64,000 nt of DNA, taken from assembly GCF_002939785.1 (NCBI RefSeq), contig NZ_MDEC01000002.1:62001-126000 (forward strand), given 5' to 3'. The DNA is from Xanthomonas codiaei (GTDB lineage: Bacteria; Pseudomonadota; Gammaproteobacteria; Xanthomonadales; Xanthomonadaceae). Below the pieces are notes generated by a model. That model searched no databases, had not been told where the DNA came from, and saw only the letters and a list, made by a program, of their open reading frames with translations. Below are positions 32,189 to 40,939 of this stretch, piece by piece. How positions within the stretch are numbered: position 1 is the first letter of the stretch; every line of letters begins with the position of its first letter. Made by a program: the position numbers and the translations under genes.

Positions 32189-33256
32189 TCAGGCGGATTC
32201 GGGGGAAAGAGGTTTGCTGGCCGGCGTCTGCGCCGGAGCGGTGGAACCGCGCACCACCAGTTGCGGCACGAAGCCGCGGTTCTGCAGTTGCGCGGGCTGG
32301 TCGTCGTAGGCATCGCTGCGCAGCTGGCTGATCAACAGGCGTGCGGCATGCCGCGCGATGTCGTCGGTGGCCTGCTTGGCGGTGGTCAGTGCCGGCCACG
32401 ACTGCCGCGAGAACGGGCTGTCCTCGAAGCCGGCGATCGACAACTGATACGGCACGTTCATGCCGGTGGACTTGGCTGCGGCCAGCACGCCGGCAGCGAT
32501 TTCGTCGTTGCTGCCGAAGATGGCGGTGGGTGGCTCGCGCAGCGACAGCAACCGACGTGCACCACGGAAGCCATCGTCGAAGGTGTAGTCGCCGGGAATC
32601 ACCAGGTGCTTGTCCAGGCTGATGCCGTAATCCTTCAACGCGGCCTCGTAACCGGCGTAGCGTTCGCCGCTGGAGCGATGCTGCGGCCCGCCCCACAGGA
32701 AACCGATGCGCTGATGGCCGAGCTGGATCAGATGCTCGGTGATTTCATACGCCGCATCGCGGTCGTCGATATACACACAGGGGCCATCGCCCGGATCATC
32801 GGTGGCGGCGATGATGCGCACGCTCTTGATGCCGCGCGCGGCCAGACCAGCCAGTAGCTCGGGGCGCTCGGACATCGGTGCGGTCAGCACCACGCCGGCC
32901 AGGCGCGAACGCTGCACCCATTCGGCCAGTTCCTCGGCCAGCAGCGGCGAGGTGGAATCGCAGGGATGGATCTGCAGGCCGAAGCCGGTTTCGCGGCAGG
33001 CGGCCAGCACGCCGTTCTGGATGCCGATGATGTGATACGGATTGGGGTTGTCGTAGACCAGGCCGATCACGAACGGCGTGCCGCTGCGCAGGTTGCGCGC
33101 GGACGGATCGGGTTCGTAGTCGAGATCGGCGATGGCGCGCAGCACGCGCGCGCGCGTGGCCTGCATGACCGAGGGCTCGTTGTTGATCACCCGCGACACG
33201 GTCTTCAATGAGACCTTGGCGCGCTCGGCGACGTCTTTGATGGTGGGCCTGCGCAT
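32189..33256 (-). CDS. nagR: LacI-family regulator NagR
   Basis: Transcriptional repressor of 355 residues. The LacI helix-turn-helix is at the N-terminus (TIKDVAERAKVSLKTVSRVI), with the hinge at about 45-60, followed by a periplasmic-binding-protein-like effector domain (FVIGLVYDNPNPYHIIGIQNG; TAIFGSNDEIAAGVLAA). I used the ATG at 33256 with AAGG 7 nt before it; another ATG ten codons upstream (33286) is possible. It is inside the nag operon, between the permease and deaminase genes, and is the probable ligand of the palindrome at 29482-29499. The effector is likely a GlcNAc-derived sugar phosphate. Confidence 0.92.
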   Translation of the reverse strand: MRRPTIKDVAERAKVSLKTVSRVINNEPSVMQATRARVLRAIADLDYEPDPSARNLRSGTPFVIGLVYDNPNPYHIIGIQNGVLAACRETGFGLQIHPCDSTSPLLAEELAEWVQRSRLAGVVLTAPMSERPELLAGLAARGIKSVRIIAATDDPGDGPCVYIDDRDAAYEITEHLIQLGHQRIGFLWGGPQHRSSGERYAGYEAALKDYGISLDKHLVIPGDYTFDDGFRGARRLLSLREPPTAIFGSNDEIAAGVLAAAKSTGMNVPYQLSIAGFEDSPFSRQSWPALTTAKQATDDIARHAARLLISQLRSDAYDDQPAQLQNRGFVPQLVVRGSTAPAQTPASKPLSPESA

Positions 33257-33296
33257 GGGTGTGCCTTGGTCGTCGGAACGCATCATGCCGGCGCGC

Positions 33297-34574
33297 TCAC
33301 TTGGCCTGGGCCGGCAGGCCCACGCGGTGACCGCGCAGCGAATAGAACAGGATGTACAGATAGCACGGCACCATCAGCGCAGCGAACACGACCTGGAAGT
33401 CGTAATGCTGTTTGAGGATGGCGAACAGCTGCGGAATGATCGCGCCGCCAGCAATGCCCATCACCAGCAATGCCGAGCCGATCTCGGTGAACCGGCCCAG
33501 TCCGCGAATGGCCAGCGGAAAGATCGCCGGCCACATCATCGCGTTGGCAAAGCCGAGCGCGGCGACGAAGCCCACCGACACGTAGCCATGGGTGAACAAT
33601 GCGCCCAGCGAGAACAGCACGCCGAGCACCGCCGACACGCTCAGGTAGCGCGCCTGCGAAATGACGTTGGGGATCAGCACCAGGCCGGCGATGTAACCCA
33701 GCAGCATCGCGCCCAGGGTGTAGGAGGTGAATAGCTTGGTGCTATCCAGCGGCAGGTTGAAGCCATGCCCGTAGGTGCCGATCGCATCGCCGGCCATTAC
33801 TTCCACGCCCACGTAGACGAACAGGCACAGCACGCCCAGCCACAGGTGCGGAAACTGGAAGATGCTGTGCTTTTGCCTGCCGGTCTTGGCGCCGGGCGTG
33901 GCATTGGCCTCGGCGGCCCGGAGTTCGGGCAGTGGCGAGAACAGCACGCCGATGGCCAGCAGCAGCAGCACGCCGGACATCACCAGATACGGTGCGTGGA
34001 TCTTGGCGGCGAATGCAGTGAGCAAGGTTTGCTTGGTCGCGGCATCGGCGCTGGCGACCTGCGCGGACAGGTCGCCGATGCCGTGCAGCACCAGCGAGCC
34101 GATCAGGATCGGTGCCAGGATGCCGGCGACCTTGTTGCAGATGCCCATCAAGGCGATGCGCCGCGCCGCGCTTTCGATCGGCCCGAGAATGCTGATGTAG
34201 GGGTTGATCGCGGTCTGCAGCAAGGCCAGCCCGCTGCCGATCACGAACAGGCCGCCCAGCGCGCCCGGATACCAGCGCTGGGTGGCGAACTGGCCGAAAC
34301 CGGCCGCGCCCACCGCCATCACCACCAGGCTCAGCGCCAGGCCCTTCTTCATGCCGGTGCGCCTGAGGATCCACGACGACGGCAGCGCCAGGAAGAAGTA
34401 CGACAGGTAGAACACCATCAGCACCAGGAAGGCGTTGACCTCGTTGAGATCGAACGCCAGCCGCACGAAGGTGATCAGCGGCCCGTTGATCCAGGTGAAA
34501 AAGCCGATGATGAAGAACAGCACGCCGACGATGGCGATCGAGACAACGGGATTTGCGGGCCTGGCGGTAGTCAT
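33297..34574 (-). CDS. nagP: MFS sugar permease NagP (GlcNAc uptake)
   Basis: Inner-membrane transporter of 425 residues with about 12 hydrophobic segments, of the FucP/GGP-like sugar permease branch (SIAIVGVLFFIIGFFTWINGPLI near the start; FVIGSGLALLQTAINPYISILGP; WPAIFPLAIRGLGRFTEIGSALL). The G-F-x-T-W-x-N-G signature matches FucP-type proton symporters. It lies between nagQ and nagR. GlcNAc entering through NagP still needs a kinase, which is not in this window. Confidence 0.9.
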   Translation of the reverse strand: MTTARPANPVVSIAIVGVLFFIIGFFTWINGPLITFVRLAFDLNEVNAFLVLMVFYLSYFFLALPSSWILRRTGMKKGLALSLVVMAVGAAGFGQFATQRWYPGALGGLFVIGSGLALLQTAINPYISILGPIESAARRIALMGICNKVAGILAPILIGSLVLHGIGDLSAQVASADAATKQTLLTAFAAKIHAPYLVMSGVLLLLAIGVLFSPLPELRAAEANATPGAKTGRQKHSIFQFPHLWLGVLCLFVYVGVEVMAGDAIGTYGHGFNLPLDSTKLFTSYTLGAMLLGYIAGLVLIPNVISQARYLSVSAVLGVLFSLGALFTHGYVSVGFVAALGFANAMMWPAIFPLAIRGLGRFTEIGSALLVMGIAGGAIIPQLFAILKQHYDFQVVFAALMVPCYLYILFYSLRGHRVGLPAQAK

Positions 34575-34616
34575 GGATCGGCTGGCTCTGAGGTTGTCGT
34601 GGGGATGCCGTTGGCG

Positions 34617-35372
34617 TCAGCGGCGCAGTTCGGCGACGAAGTCGTAGAAGTCGTTGTGGCAATAGGTGTCGGTCAGTTCGATCGCGCTGCCGTCGCGGGC
34701 GTAGCCCACGCGCACCACGTGCAGGATCGCCTCGCCGGTCTTCATGCGCAGGTGCTCGGCCAGCCGCGCCGGCAGGTTGATGGCGCGAAAGTACTGCAGT
34801 GCGCGCACCACCGGGGTGCCTTGCGCATCCAGATAGCTGTAGAGCGAATCGCCTACCTGCTGCGGGTCGGCCACGATGCGCTGCGGCAGCACGGCATGTT
34901 CGTAGGCCATCACGCGGTCGTCGGCGCTGCGCAGGCGCGTCAGCGAGGCCACCGCCGCGTCCGGCGACAGGCCCAGCCGCAAAATCTCCTCGCCGTGGGC
35001 CGGGCGCAGGCGCCGCTCCAGCCAGCGCGTGCCCGGCTCGTAGCCCTTGATGCGCAGCGTCTCGCTGAAGCTGGTGAGGCCGCTGAGCTGGTGCTGGATC
35101 TGGGTGGTGACGAAGGTGCCGGCGCCCTGCCGGCGCGACACCAGGCCTTGTTCGACCAGCACGTCCACTGCCTGGCGCAAGGTCACCCGCGAGATCTGCA
35201 GGCGCTCGCACAGCTGGCGCTCGGCCGGCAAGGCCTCGCCGGCCTTCCACTGACCACCGCGGATGGCGTCGGTGAGCTTGCCGGCCAGTTGCAGGTAGAG
35301 CGGCGTCGGCGCGGATGCGTTCAGGTGCAACTCGTCCAGTCGCTTGTCGGCGTCCGTCTTGGGCTTGGCCAT
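34617..35372 (-). CDS. nagQ: GntR/HutC-family regulator NagQ
   Basis: 251-residue regulator starting MAKPKTDADKRLDELH (AGGA 6 nt upstream). A winged helix at about 20-85 (YLQLAGKLTDAIRGGQW...LPAERQLCERLQISRVTLRQAVDVLVEQGLV) is followed by a UTRA effector domain (LTSFSETLRIKGYEP...LLHVVRVGYARDGSAIELTDTYCHNDFYDF-like end). It heads the nag operon; the tandem 11-bp repeat at 35399-35420 lies 27 bp upstream and is its likely autoregulatory site. The name follows its position in the Xanthomonas GlcNAc cluster; specificity for an amino-sugar phosphate is inferred. Confidence 0.85.
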   Translation of the reverse strand: MAKPKTDADKRLDELHLNASAPTPLYLQLAGKLTDAIRGGQWKAGEALPAERQLCERLQISRVTLRQAVDVLVEQGLVSRRQGAGTFVTTQIQHQLSGLTSFSETLRIKGYEPGTRWLERRLRPAHGEEILRLGLSPDAAVASLTRLRSADDRVMAYEHAVLPQRIVADPQQVGDSLYSYLDAQGTPVVRALQYFRAINLPARLAEHLRMKTGEAILHVVRVGYARDGSAIELTDTYCHNDFYDFVAELRR

Positions 35373-35398
35373 TGGTTGTTCCTGCCCGCCTGAATTCG

Positions 35399-35420
35399 AT
35401 AGGTCCAATATAGTACCAAT
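35399..35420. promoter_or_regulatory. Tandem 11-bp operator candidate upstream of nagQ
   Basis: ATAGGTCCAAT is immediately followed by ATAGTACCAAT, two contiguous 11-bp units identical at nine positions, so one helical turn apart. The half-sites GGTCCA / TGGTAC recall the TGGT...ACCA halves of HutC-subfamily amino-sugar regulators. It lies 27-48 bp upstream of the nagQ ATG, overlapping where a promoter would be. Confidence 0.5.
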
Positions 35421-35739
35421 CGACGGCAGCGCACCAGCCCCCGGCGCGCCAGGCACTGATGAAGCACGGATTCGGCTAGGAATTCAATCTCGGGCCGGCT
35501 GACGCACTGGTATGAAATTTCGGGACGATCGCGCAGTGGTCTGCCTGATGCCGCGGTGGCAGGGCCGGACGAGACGTCCTGCCAGGACCGCGGCAATGGC
35601 GTGCCGAATCGGGATTCAGACCGATTGCATTGCGGGTCAGCCGCAGCGTGCCCGATCGGCACTGCCGGACAGCGCGCTATGCCATGGACGTGTCGCTGTC
35701 CCCCACTGCACCGGTGGCCCATCGGCCCTGCAAACAGAT
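35421..35739. other. Spacer between nagQ promoter and xcsN, nothing recognised
   Basis: 319 bp with no credible gene. No intrinsic terminator for the xcs operon could be identified, so how its transcription ends before nagQ is unclear. Confidence 0.3.
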
Positions 35740-36456
35740 CTACAGCTGCCCTTCGTCGCGCCGTACCAGCCAACGCTCCGGCGTCTGCGTAAAGCCGAGC
35801 AATTGCAGGCCCAGCTGCAGGGCGGTGTCGGGGCCTGGCTCGACCTGGGTACGCCACTGCCAGCGGCCATCGCGTTGCAGGCGCAGTTCGGCATTCAACT
35901 GCACGCCATCCGGCAGGCCGCCATCGGGGGCGAGTGCCAGCACCACTGCATCGTCCACGCAACGCGGGCTGCCGCGCAGGCGCAGCGGCAGCAAGCCGGC
36001 GGCCTCGCCACCCTCGCTGGGCACGATCTGCATGGCCACATCGCCGCCGGCCTGGATGCAGCGGGCGGTGTCGAAGACCGCGCGGACATCGCGCAGATCG
36101 ATCGACAGATCCATCAAGCTCACCCCGCCGGGCTTGCGTAGCAACAGCCGGCCATGGGCCTGCTCCACGCCCTGCCGTGCGCCCTGCAGGGCAACCGCGT
36201 GCACGGTGGCCGAGCGCAGCTGCACCTGGCGTTCGCCACGCAGCAGCGGCAGCGCACGCAGGCGCACACCGACATCGCCCAGCTGCAAGCTGTTCCAGCG
36301 CAGCTCGCGCAAGGTGCCGTTCCAGATCGAGCCCTGCGCTTCCAGTGCGGAAAACGGCAGGCGCTGCGCCGACAACAGCAGGCGCAGCGGCAAGGTGGCG
36401 ATCACAGCCGTGGCGAGCAGCAGCAGGCCCAGCAGCGCCCAGCGCAGTGCCCTCAT
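35740..36456 (-). CDS. xcsN: Type II secretion protein N (XcsN)
   Basis: GspN-like component of the Xcs general secretory system, 238 residues. It has a single N-terminal membrane anchor (ALRWALLGLLLLATAVIATLPL) and a long periplasmic domain (FSALEAQGSIWNGTLRELRW is family-like). It is the last gene of the operon; its ATG overlaps the xcsM stop by four bases. Its function in the machine is not well defined. Confidence 0.85.
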   Translation of the reverse strand: MRALRWALLGLLLLATAVIATLPLRLLLSAQRLPFSALEAQGSIWNGTLRELRWNSLQLGDVGVRLRALPLLRGERQVQLRSATVHAVALQGARQGVEQAHGRLLLRKPGGVSLMDLSIDLRDVRAVFDTARCIQAGGDVAMQIVPSEGGEAAGLLPLRLRGSPRCVDDAVVLALAPDGGLPDGVQLNAELRLQRDGRWQWRTQVEPGPDTALQLGLQLLGFTQTPERWLVRRDEGQL

Positions 36457-36905
36457 GGCGCGATGCCCGGCAAGGTGATGTGCGCCTGCAGTTGGCCGTC
36501 GCGGCGGGTGATGTCGAGTTGCGTCGGTGCCAGATGCTCGCGCTGGCGCAGCTGTTCCAGCCAGGCAAACAGGCTGGCACTGCTTACGCTATCGATCTGC
36601 AGCTCGAGCGTTCCCGTTGGGCTCACGCGGTGATGGGTGATGACGATGGTGGCCTCGCGGGCGCTGCGCAGAATGCGCTCAAGGGGGACCGCGGCTACTG
36701 TAGCGGCGCGTTGTGAAGCGCGCGCAGCGAGCAGGGCTTCGGCGGCCTGGTCGTAACGGGACTGCGCCCTGTCCTTCCAGTGCCGCAGTGGCACCAACAG
36801 TGCGTACCACCCCACGAAGGCGGCCACGGCCACCAGCATGATCGCCAGCATGCCGCGCTCACGCGGCGCACGCGCCTGCCACCATGCCTGCATGCGTTGG
36901 CTCAT
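36453..36905 (-). CDS. xcsM: Type II secretion protein M (XcsM)
   Basis: Inner-membrane platform protein of 150 residues. A short cytoplasmic start (MSQRMQAWWQARAPRERGML) is followed by one TM segment (AIMLVAVAAFVGWYALLVPL), a coiled stretch (about 45-75) and a small ferredoxin-like periplasmic domain (LELQIDSVSSASLFAWLEQLR). It partners XcsL and its ATG overlaps the xcsL stop. Identification rests on position and topology more than on sequence motifs. Confidence 0.87.
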   Translation of the reverse strand: MSQRMQAWWQARAPRERGMLAIMLVAVAAFVGWYALLVPLRHWKDRAQSRYDQAAEALLAARASQRAATVAAVPLERILRSAREATIVITHHRVSPTGTLELQIDSVSSASLFAWLEQLRQREHLAPTQLDITRRDGQLQAHITLPGIAP

Positions 36906-37993
36906 CGTGGCGGCTCCAGCTGCAAGGTGGTGCGCAAGCGCGCATCCTCAGATTCGCTGGGCGATGGTTGCAGCTGCCAACCGGCATCGCGCAGACGAGA
37001 AGTGACATTCTGCAGCTGCGCCGCATCGGCATGCAGCACCGCGATCCGTATTGCGCCGGTGTGCCGGTAAGACAGCGCATCCAGTTCCACGCCTGGCGCC
37101 GAGTCCACTGCGGAGAACACGGTTGCCAGGCGCGTAGCGAATGCGTTCGGCGCTGTAGCGGCGGCCTGTGCGGCCGCATCGGACGGACGGTTGGCACCGC
37201 TGCTACCGAGCAGCGCGGCAGCGCGCCGCTGCAGCAGCTGCGCACCGATCTCGTAGCGCAGGGTCTGCGCGAGCAGCAGCAACACTGGCGACAGCACCAA
37301 TAGCGCAACCAACAGTGTCAGCGTGCGCGTGCGCAGGCCGGCGCGCTGGCGGCTGACCAGCGCAAAGCCTTGCTGGCGCAGATCGATCGGCGCGCTGGCC
37401 GCATGCCGGGCGAACTGCGCGATGGCCGGCTGCGGATCCGGATCCGGCGGCAGCACGGGCGCGACGGCAAGCGAGGCAATCAGCACCTGCGCAAGCGGCG
37501 GCTCCAGGCTGCAGGCCAGACGCGGGCCGCGCAACAGCCAGCGCCCGTCCCATTGCAGCAGTGTCGGCGGCTGCTCGGCGGCCGGCACGGGCAGCAGCAG
37601 GCAATCCGGCACCACCGCATCGGGAACGATGCCAACGCCTGCAGCGCGCTCCAGCCACTGCTGCATCACCGCCGTGTCCACCGCCGCGACCAGGTACATG
37701 CCGTCGGCATCCGGCTGCGCAGCAATCGCCACGTGCAGGGACTGCGTGTCTGCCGCCAGGTGCTCGGCCAATTGCAGGCGCGCGGCCGCCACCGATTGCG
37801 CCATGCTGCGCCCGGGCAAGGCCATCCAGCGCAGCTGCACATCGGCGCCGGGCACCGCCAGCACGCTGCGTCCAGCCGGCGCAGGCCGTGCGCTGCATTC
37901 GCCCTGCCAGACCACCTGCCCGTGCGCATCCACATGCACAGCGATTGGCAGCGTTGCGGTGTCGGCCGGCAGCAGCACCAGCGTGGTCATCAT
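36902..37993 (-). CDS. xcsL: Type II secretion protein L (XcsL)
   Basis: Bitopic inner-membrane protein of 363 residues linking the XcsE ATPase to the pseudopilus platform. It has a cytoplasmic actin-like domain (about 1-230), a TM segment (TLTLLVALLVLSPVLLLLAQTL) and a periplasmic ferredoxin-like domain at the C-terminus. The start overlaps the xcsK stop (ATGATGA). Sequence is divergent, as usual for GspL; operon position supports the call. Confidence 0.88.
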   Translation of the reverse strand: MMTTLVLLPADTATLPIAVHVDAHGQVVWQGECSARPAPAGRSVLAVPGADVQLRWMALPGRSMAQSVAAARLQLAEHLAADTQSLHVAIAAQPDADGMYLVAAVDTAVMQQWLERAAGVGIVPDAVVPDCLLLPVPAAEQPPTLLQWDGRWLLRGPRLACSLEPPLAQVLIASLAVAPVLPPDPDPQPAIAQFARHAASAPIDLRQQGFALVSRQRAGLRTRTLTLLVALLVLSPVLLLLAQTLRYEIGAQLLQRRAAALLGSSGANRPSDAAAQAAATAPNAFATRLATVFSAVDSAPGVELDALSYRHTGAIRIAVLHADAAQLQNVTSRLRDAGWQLQPSPSESEDARLRTTLQLEPPR

Positions 37994-38982
37994 GCGTCGG
38001 GGCTCCATTGACGTGCCACCAGCCGCACGCGGCCGGCCGGGTCTTGCTGCAGCAGGGCTTCGAGCATGACCTGCGCACCGGCATGCTCGACTTCGCTGAA
38101 GAGGGAAAAATACGTGGTGCGCAACTGCACCTGCTGCAGCACGGCGTTCGATGGTGCCGCTTGCAGCAGGGCCGGCATGTTGAAGAACACCGCCGGATCG
38201 CGCCATCCGCCGGCCGGGCGCGCGGCGATCACCCGGCGTGCGGCGGCCAGTTCCAGCCGGCCTTCGGTCAGCGCCACCAGCACCGGCGCATCCTGCAGGC
38301 GCAGCGTGTTGATGTTGACCGGCGACAGCCGCCCTTCCGGTAGCGCGCACAGATAGGGCTGCAGCAGCGTGATGCGCTCGGGCGTGTAGCCGGCGATGGC
38401 GCCCAGCTCGCTGACACCGGCCAGCAGGGCCGCACCGGTCCGCAGCGGCACGGCCGATTGCAGATACTGCTCGTCCTCGGCGCCATGCGCGCCGGGTTGG
38501 CTGTCGCTGTCGATCCAGTCCACCAGCGCATCGGTCAGCGCCTGCGCCTGCGGCGGCGTGATGCCCAGCGCCTCCAGCAAGGCCTGGTATTGGCGCGCAC
38601 CGTCGTCGCTGCGCTGCCATTGCTCGGGCGCACCGGCGACCACGCTATTGAGGTTGAAACAGCTGCCACGGTCGCGCAGCCGTACGCTCACCATGCCGTC
38701 GTCCAGCGGGAAGGTGACCGGCTGATCGTTCCAGCCGCCATCCAGCGTGGTGCGCAGCGGGTCGCGCCTGGCCAGTGCCTGCAGGCGTTGCCGCGCGAGG
38801 GTTTCGCTGCCCAGTGCATACCACTGCGCCTGCGTCATCGCCTCGCCATTGCCGCTGCGGCGCAGGCCAAAGCGCAGATCGTCCAGCACCGCGACCATCA
38901 GCAGCGTCATCACCGCCACCAGCAGCAATACCGTCAACAATGCGACGCCGCGTTGCCGCGCAGGTGCATGCAGCGCCCTCAT
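37990..38982 (-). CDS. xcsK: Type II secretion minor pseudopilin K (XcsK)
   Basis: 330-residue minor pseudopilin, the largest of the set. The prepilin-like N-terminus RQRG-VALLTVLLLVAVMTLLM has the Gly before the cleavage site but lacks Glu5, as is characteristic of GspK. Helical insert motifs (QALTDALVDWIDSDSQPGAHGAEDEQYLQ) and SPVNINTLRLQDAPVLVAL are typical of the family. With XcsI and XcsJ it should form the tip of the pseudopilus. The ATG overlaps the xcsJ stop. Confidence 0.92.
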   Translation of the reverse strand: MRALHAPARQRGVALLTVLLLVAVMTLLMVAVLDDLRFGLRRSGNGEAMTQAQWYALGSETLARQRLQALARRDPLRTTLDGGWNDQPVTFPLDDGMVSVRLRDRGSCFNLNSVVAGAPEQWQRSDDGARQYQALLEALGITPPQAQALTDALVDWIDSDSQPGAHGAEDEQYLQSAVPLRTGAALLAGVSELGAIAGYTPERITLLQPYLCALPEGRLSPVNINTLRLQDAPVLVALTEGRLELAAARRVIAARPAGGWRDPAVFFNMPALLQAAPSNAVLQQVQLRTTYFSLFSEVEHAGAQVMLEALLQQDPAGRVRLVARQWSPDA

Positions 38983-39581
38983 GCGCGCCCCTCCGGCAGC
39001 AGGAACACTTGCCGCACGCGCCCCCATTGCTCCAGGTCCAGCTCCAGCGAGATCGCATCCGGCAGCGCTTCCAGCCCGCCGCTCCAGCCATCGCTCCATT
39101 GCGCACGGTAATGAAACGCCACCACCGCCGAGCGCACGCCACGCAATAGCACCTGCGGCGTTGCGGCCGCCGTGCCATCCAGCGCCGCGCGTGCGCTGCG
39201 CTCCAGGCGTCCTTCGACTAGTCGGTACTCCACATATTGCAACGAGGCACGCGGCGCCCGATCCGGATTGCTCCAGCCGCGCCGCACGAAGCCGAACAAC
39301 GGCCCCTGGGTTCCCGGCGCACTGGCGATGAAGGCCGTGCGCGCGGCGCTGCCATCGCCATTGCGCGTGCGCCGCACCGCGGCCTGTTGCAGATCGCTGC
39401 GCAGCAGGCCATGGGCCAGCTGGAAATCGCGCACCTGCTGCAGCCGCTCACGGACCGCATCGCGTTGATCGATGCTCTGGCGCATCGCCACCACCGCCGC
39501 AGCTGCCACCAGCGCGAACACCGCCAGCGCCACCAGCAGTTCGATCAGGGTGAAACCCGCCGCGCGACGTGGGCCGCTCAT
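38979..39581 (-). CDS. xcsJ: Type II secretion minor pseudopilin J (XcsJ)
   Basis: 200 residues. The prepilin peptidase site is RAAG-FTLIELLVALAVFALV with Glu5, followed by the AMRQSIDQRDAVRERLQQV region typical of GspJ. The rest is a beta-rich soluble domain (VEYRLVEGRLERSARAALDG). The start overlaps the xcsI stop. It is a probable pseudopilus tip component with XcsI and XcsK. Confidence 0.92.
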   Translation of the reverse strand: MSGPRRAAGFTLIELLVALAVFALVAAAAVVAMRQSIDQRDAVRERLQQVRDFQLAHGLLRSDLQQAAVRRTRNGDGSAARTAFIASAPGTQGPLFGFVRRGWSNPDRAPRASLQYVEYRLVEGRLERSARAALDGTAAATPQVLLRGVRSAVVAFHYRAQWSDGWSGGLEALPDAISLELDLEQWGRVRQVFLLPEGRA

Positions 39582-39955
39582 TGCACGCTCCGCAACACGC
39601 TCAGGCTGGCGATTTCCTGCACCTGGCCTGCGGCACGCACCTGTACTTCGATACGCACCATGCCGGCGCTGGCCGGCATAGCCTGGCGCTGCCAGTCCCA
39701 GCTGCGGCCACCCAGCAGCTCCTGCCCACGCGCAGGCGCCAGCGCAGCGGCGGTGGGTGCAAGCATTGCCTCGATCGCCTGGTTTTCCGCCACCACGCCC
39801 GCCAGTGCGCGTTCTTCCAACACCACCGCCGTGCGCGTGCTTTCGCCGGACAGGTTCAACAGCCCGACCACTGCCATGCCGAAGATGGCCAGGGCGACCA
39901 GCAATTCCAACAGCGAAAAGCCGGCCGCGGCCTGGCGATTACCGGTGCGGCGCAT
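39578..39955 (-). CDS. xcsI: Type II secretion minor pseudopilin I (XcsI)
   Basis: 125 residues. The prepilin site is AAAG-FSLLELLVALAIFGMA with Glu5. AENQAIEAML and SWDWQRQAMPA agree with GspI. The start at MRRTGNRQ has GGAG 9 nt upstream and overlaps xcsH by 17 bp; longer in-frame starts exist but would give an overlong leader. Confidence 0.9.
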   Translation of the reverse strand: MRRTGNRQAAAGFSLLELLVALAIFGMAVVGLLNLSGESTRTAVVLEERALAGVVAENQAIEAMLAPTAAALAPARGQELLGGRSWDWQRQAMPASAGMVRIEVQVRAAGQVQEIASLSVLRSVQ

Positions 39956-40439
39956 CGACCCGTACTCCGCCGGCGGCATCGACCAGCACCTGTAGCTGTT
40001 GCTGCCCGTCGGCCAGGGCGATGCGTTGCGGCGTAGCCGCACCGGTGGGATCGAAGCGCACGCTCAGCCGCGTGGCACCGGCTGGTAGTTGCGCCTGCAC
40101 ACCGGCCGGCCAGCGCGTGGCGACGAACGGCTTTTCGTCCAGCGCCACCCACTGCTGCCGCGCCTGACGACGGAAGGCGTAGCCACCGCTATCGACGATC
40201 ACCTCGACCATGCGCAGGCTCAGGATGGCGTCGTCGCGCGCGTTGATCAGTGCACTGGCCAAGCCGTCGGCCTGGTCGTGGAGATCGCGCCGGGTGTCGG
40301 GCAGCGTCATCACCACCAGCGTGCTGGCCAGCGCGGTGATGACCAGCACAGCCAACACCTCCAGCAAGGTGAAACCACGCGTGCCCGCACGCCGGTGGCG
40401 TCGTGCGCATCGCTGCACGATGACGGGTGCGATCGGCAC
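39939..40439 (-). CDS. xcsH: Type II secretion minor pseudopilin H (XcsH)
   Basis: 166 residues with a GTG start. The prepilin site is GTRG-FTLLEVLAVLVITALA with Glu5, and DLHDQADGLASALINARDDAILSL is the usual GspH helix. It lies nine bases after xcsG. The Shine-Dalgarno is weak, suggesting coupling to xcsG translation. Confidence 0.9.
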   Translation of the reverse strand: MPIAPVIVQRCARRHRRAGTRGFTLLEVLAVLVITALASTLVVMTLPDTRRDLHDQADGLASALINARDDAILSLRMVEVIVDSGGYAFRRQARQQWVALDEKPFVATRWPAGVQAQLPAGATRLSVRFDPTGAATPQRIALADGQQQLQVLVDAAGGVRVDAPHR

Positions 40440-40448
40440 GCGCGCGTC

Positions 40449-40913
40449 TCAGCGCCAGTTGCCGATGTCGGCATTGTCGGCATCGCCGCCTTCGACACCA
40501 TCGGCACCGAAGGAATAGACGTCGAAGCCGCCATTGCGGCCCGGGCGGCGATATTGATAGGCATGCCCCCACGGATCTTCCGGCAGGCGGCGGATATAGC
40601 CGCCCTGCCGGTAGCGCTCCGGCCGGGCCAGGCCGCTCGGTGCGGTGAGCAGGGCCTGCAGGCCCTGTTCGGTGCTGGGATAGCTGAGGTTGTCCAGGCG
40701 ATAGGTTTCCAGCGCCTGCTCCAGCACCGCCACATCCGCGCGCGCCTTCTCGACCATGGCGCGGTCCTGGCTGGGCATCACGTTGATCATCACCACGGTG
40801 GCGAGCAGGCCGATGATGACGATGACCACCATCAATTCGACCAGGGTGAAACCGCGCGCGCGACCACGCAGCGGACGCGCGCCGGCAGATGCAAGAAAGT
40901 GGATGGAGTGCAT
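40449..40913 (-). CDS. xcsG: Type II secretion major pseudopilin G (XcsG)
   Basis: 154 residues. The prepilin site is RARG-FTLVELMVVIVIIGLLA with Glu5, and YRLDNLSYPSTEQGLQALLTAP with DPWGHAYQYRRPG are the invariant GspG segments including the calcium-binding loop region. GGAG precedes the ATG by 6 nt. It is the principal subunit of the pseudopilus. Confidence 0.96.
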   Translation of the reverse strand: MHSIHFLASAGARPLRGRARGFTLVELMVVIVIIGLLATVVMINVMPSQDRAMVEKARADVAVLEQALETYRLDNLSYPSTEQGLQALLTAPSGLARPERYRQGGYIRRLPEDPWGHAYQYRRPGRNGGFDVYSFGADGVEGGDADNADIGNWR

Positions 40914-40939
40914 ATGGATCTCCGAAAGGACGGCTGCGC

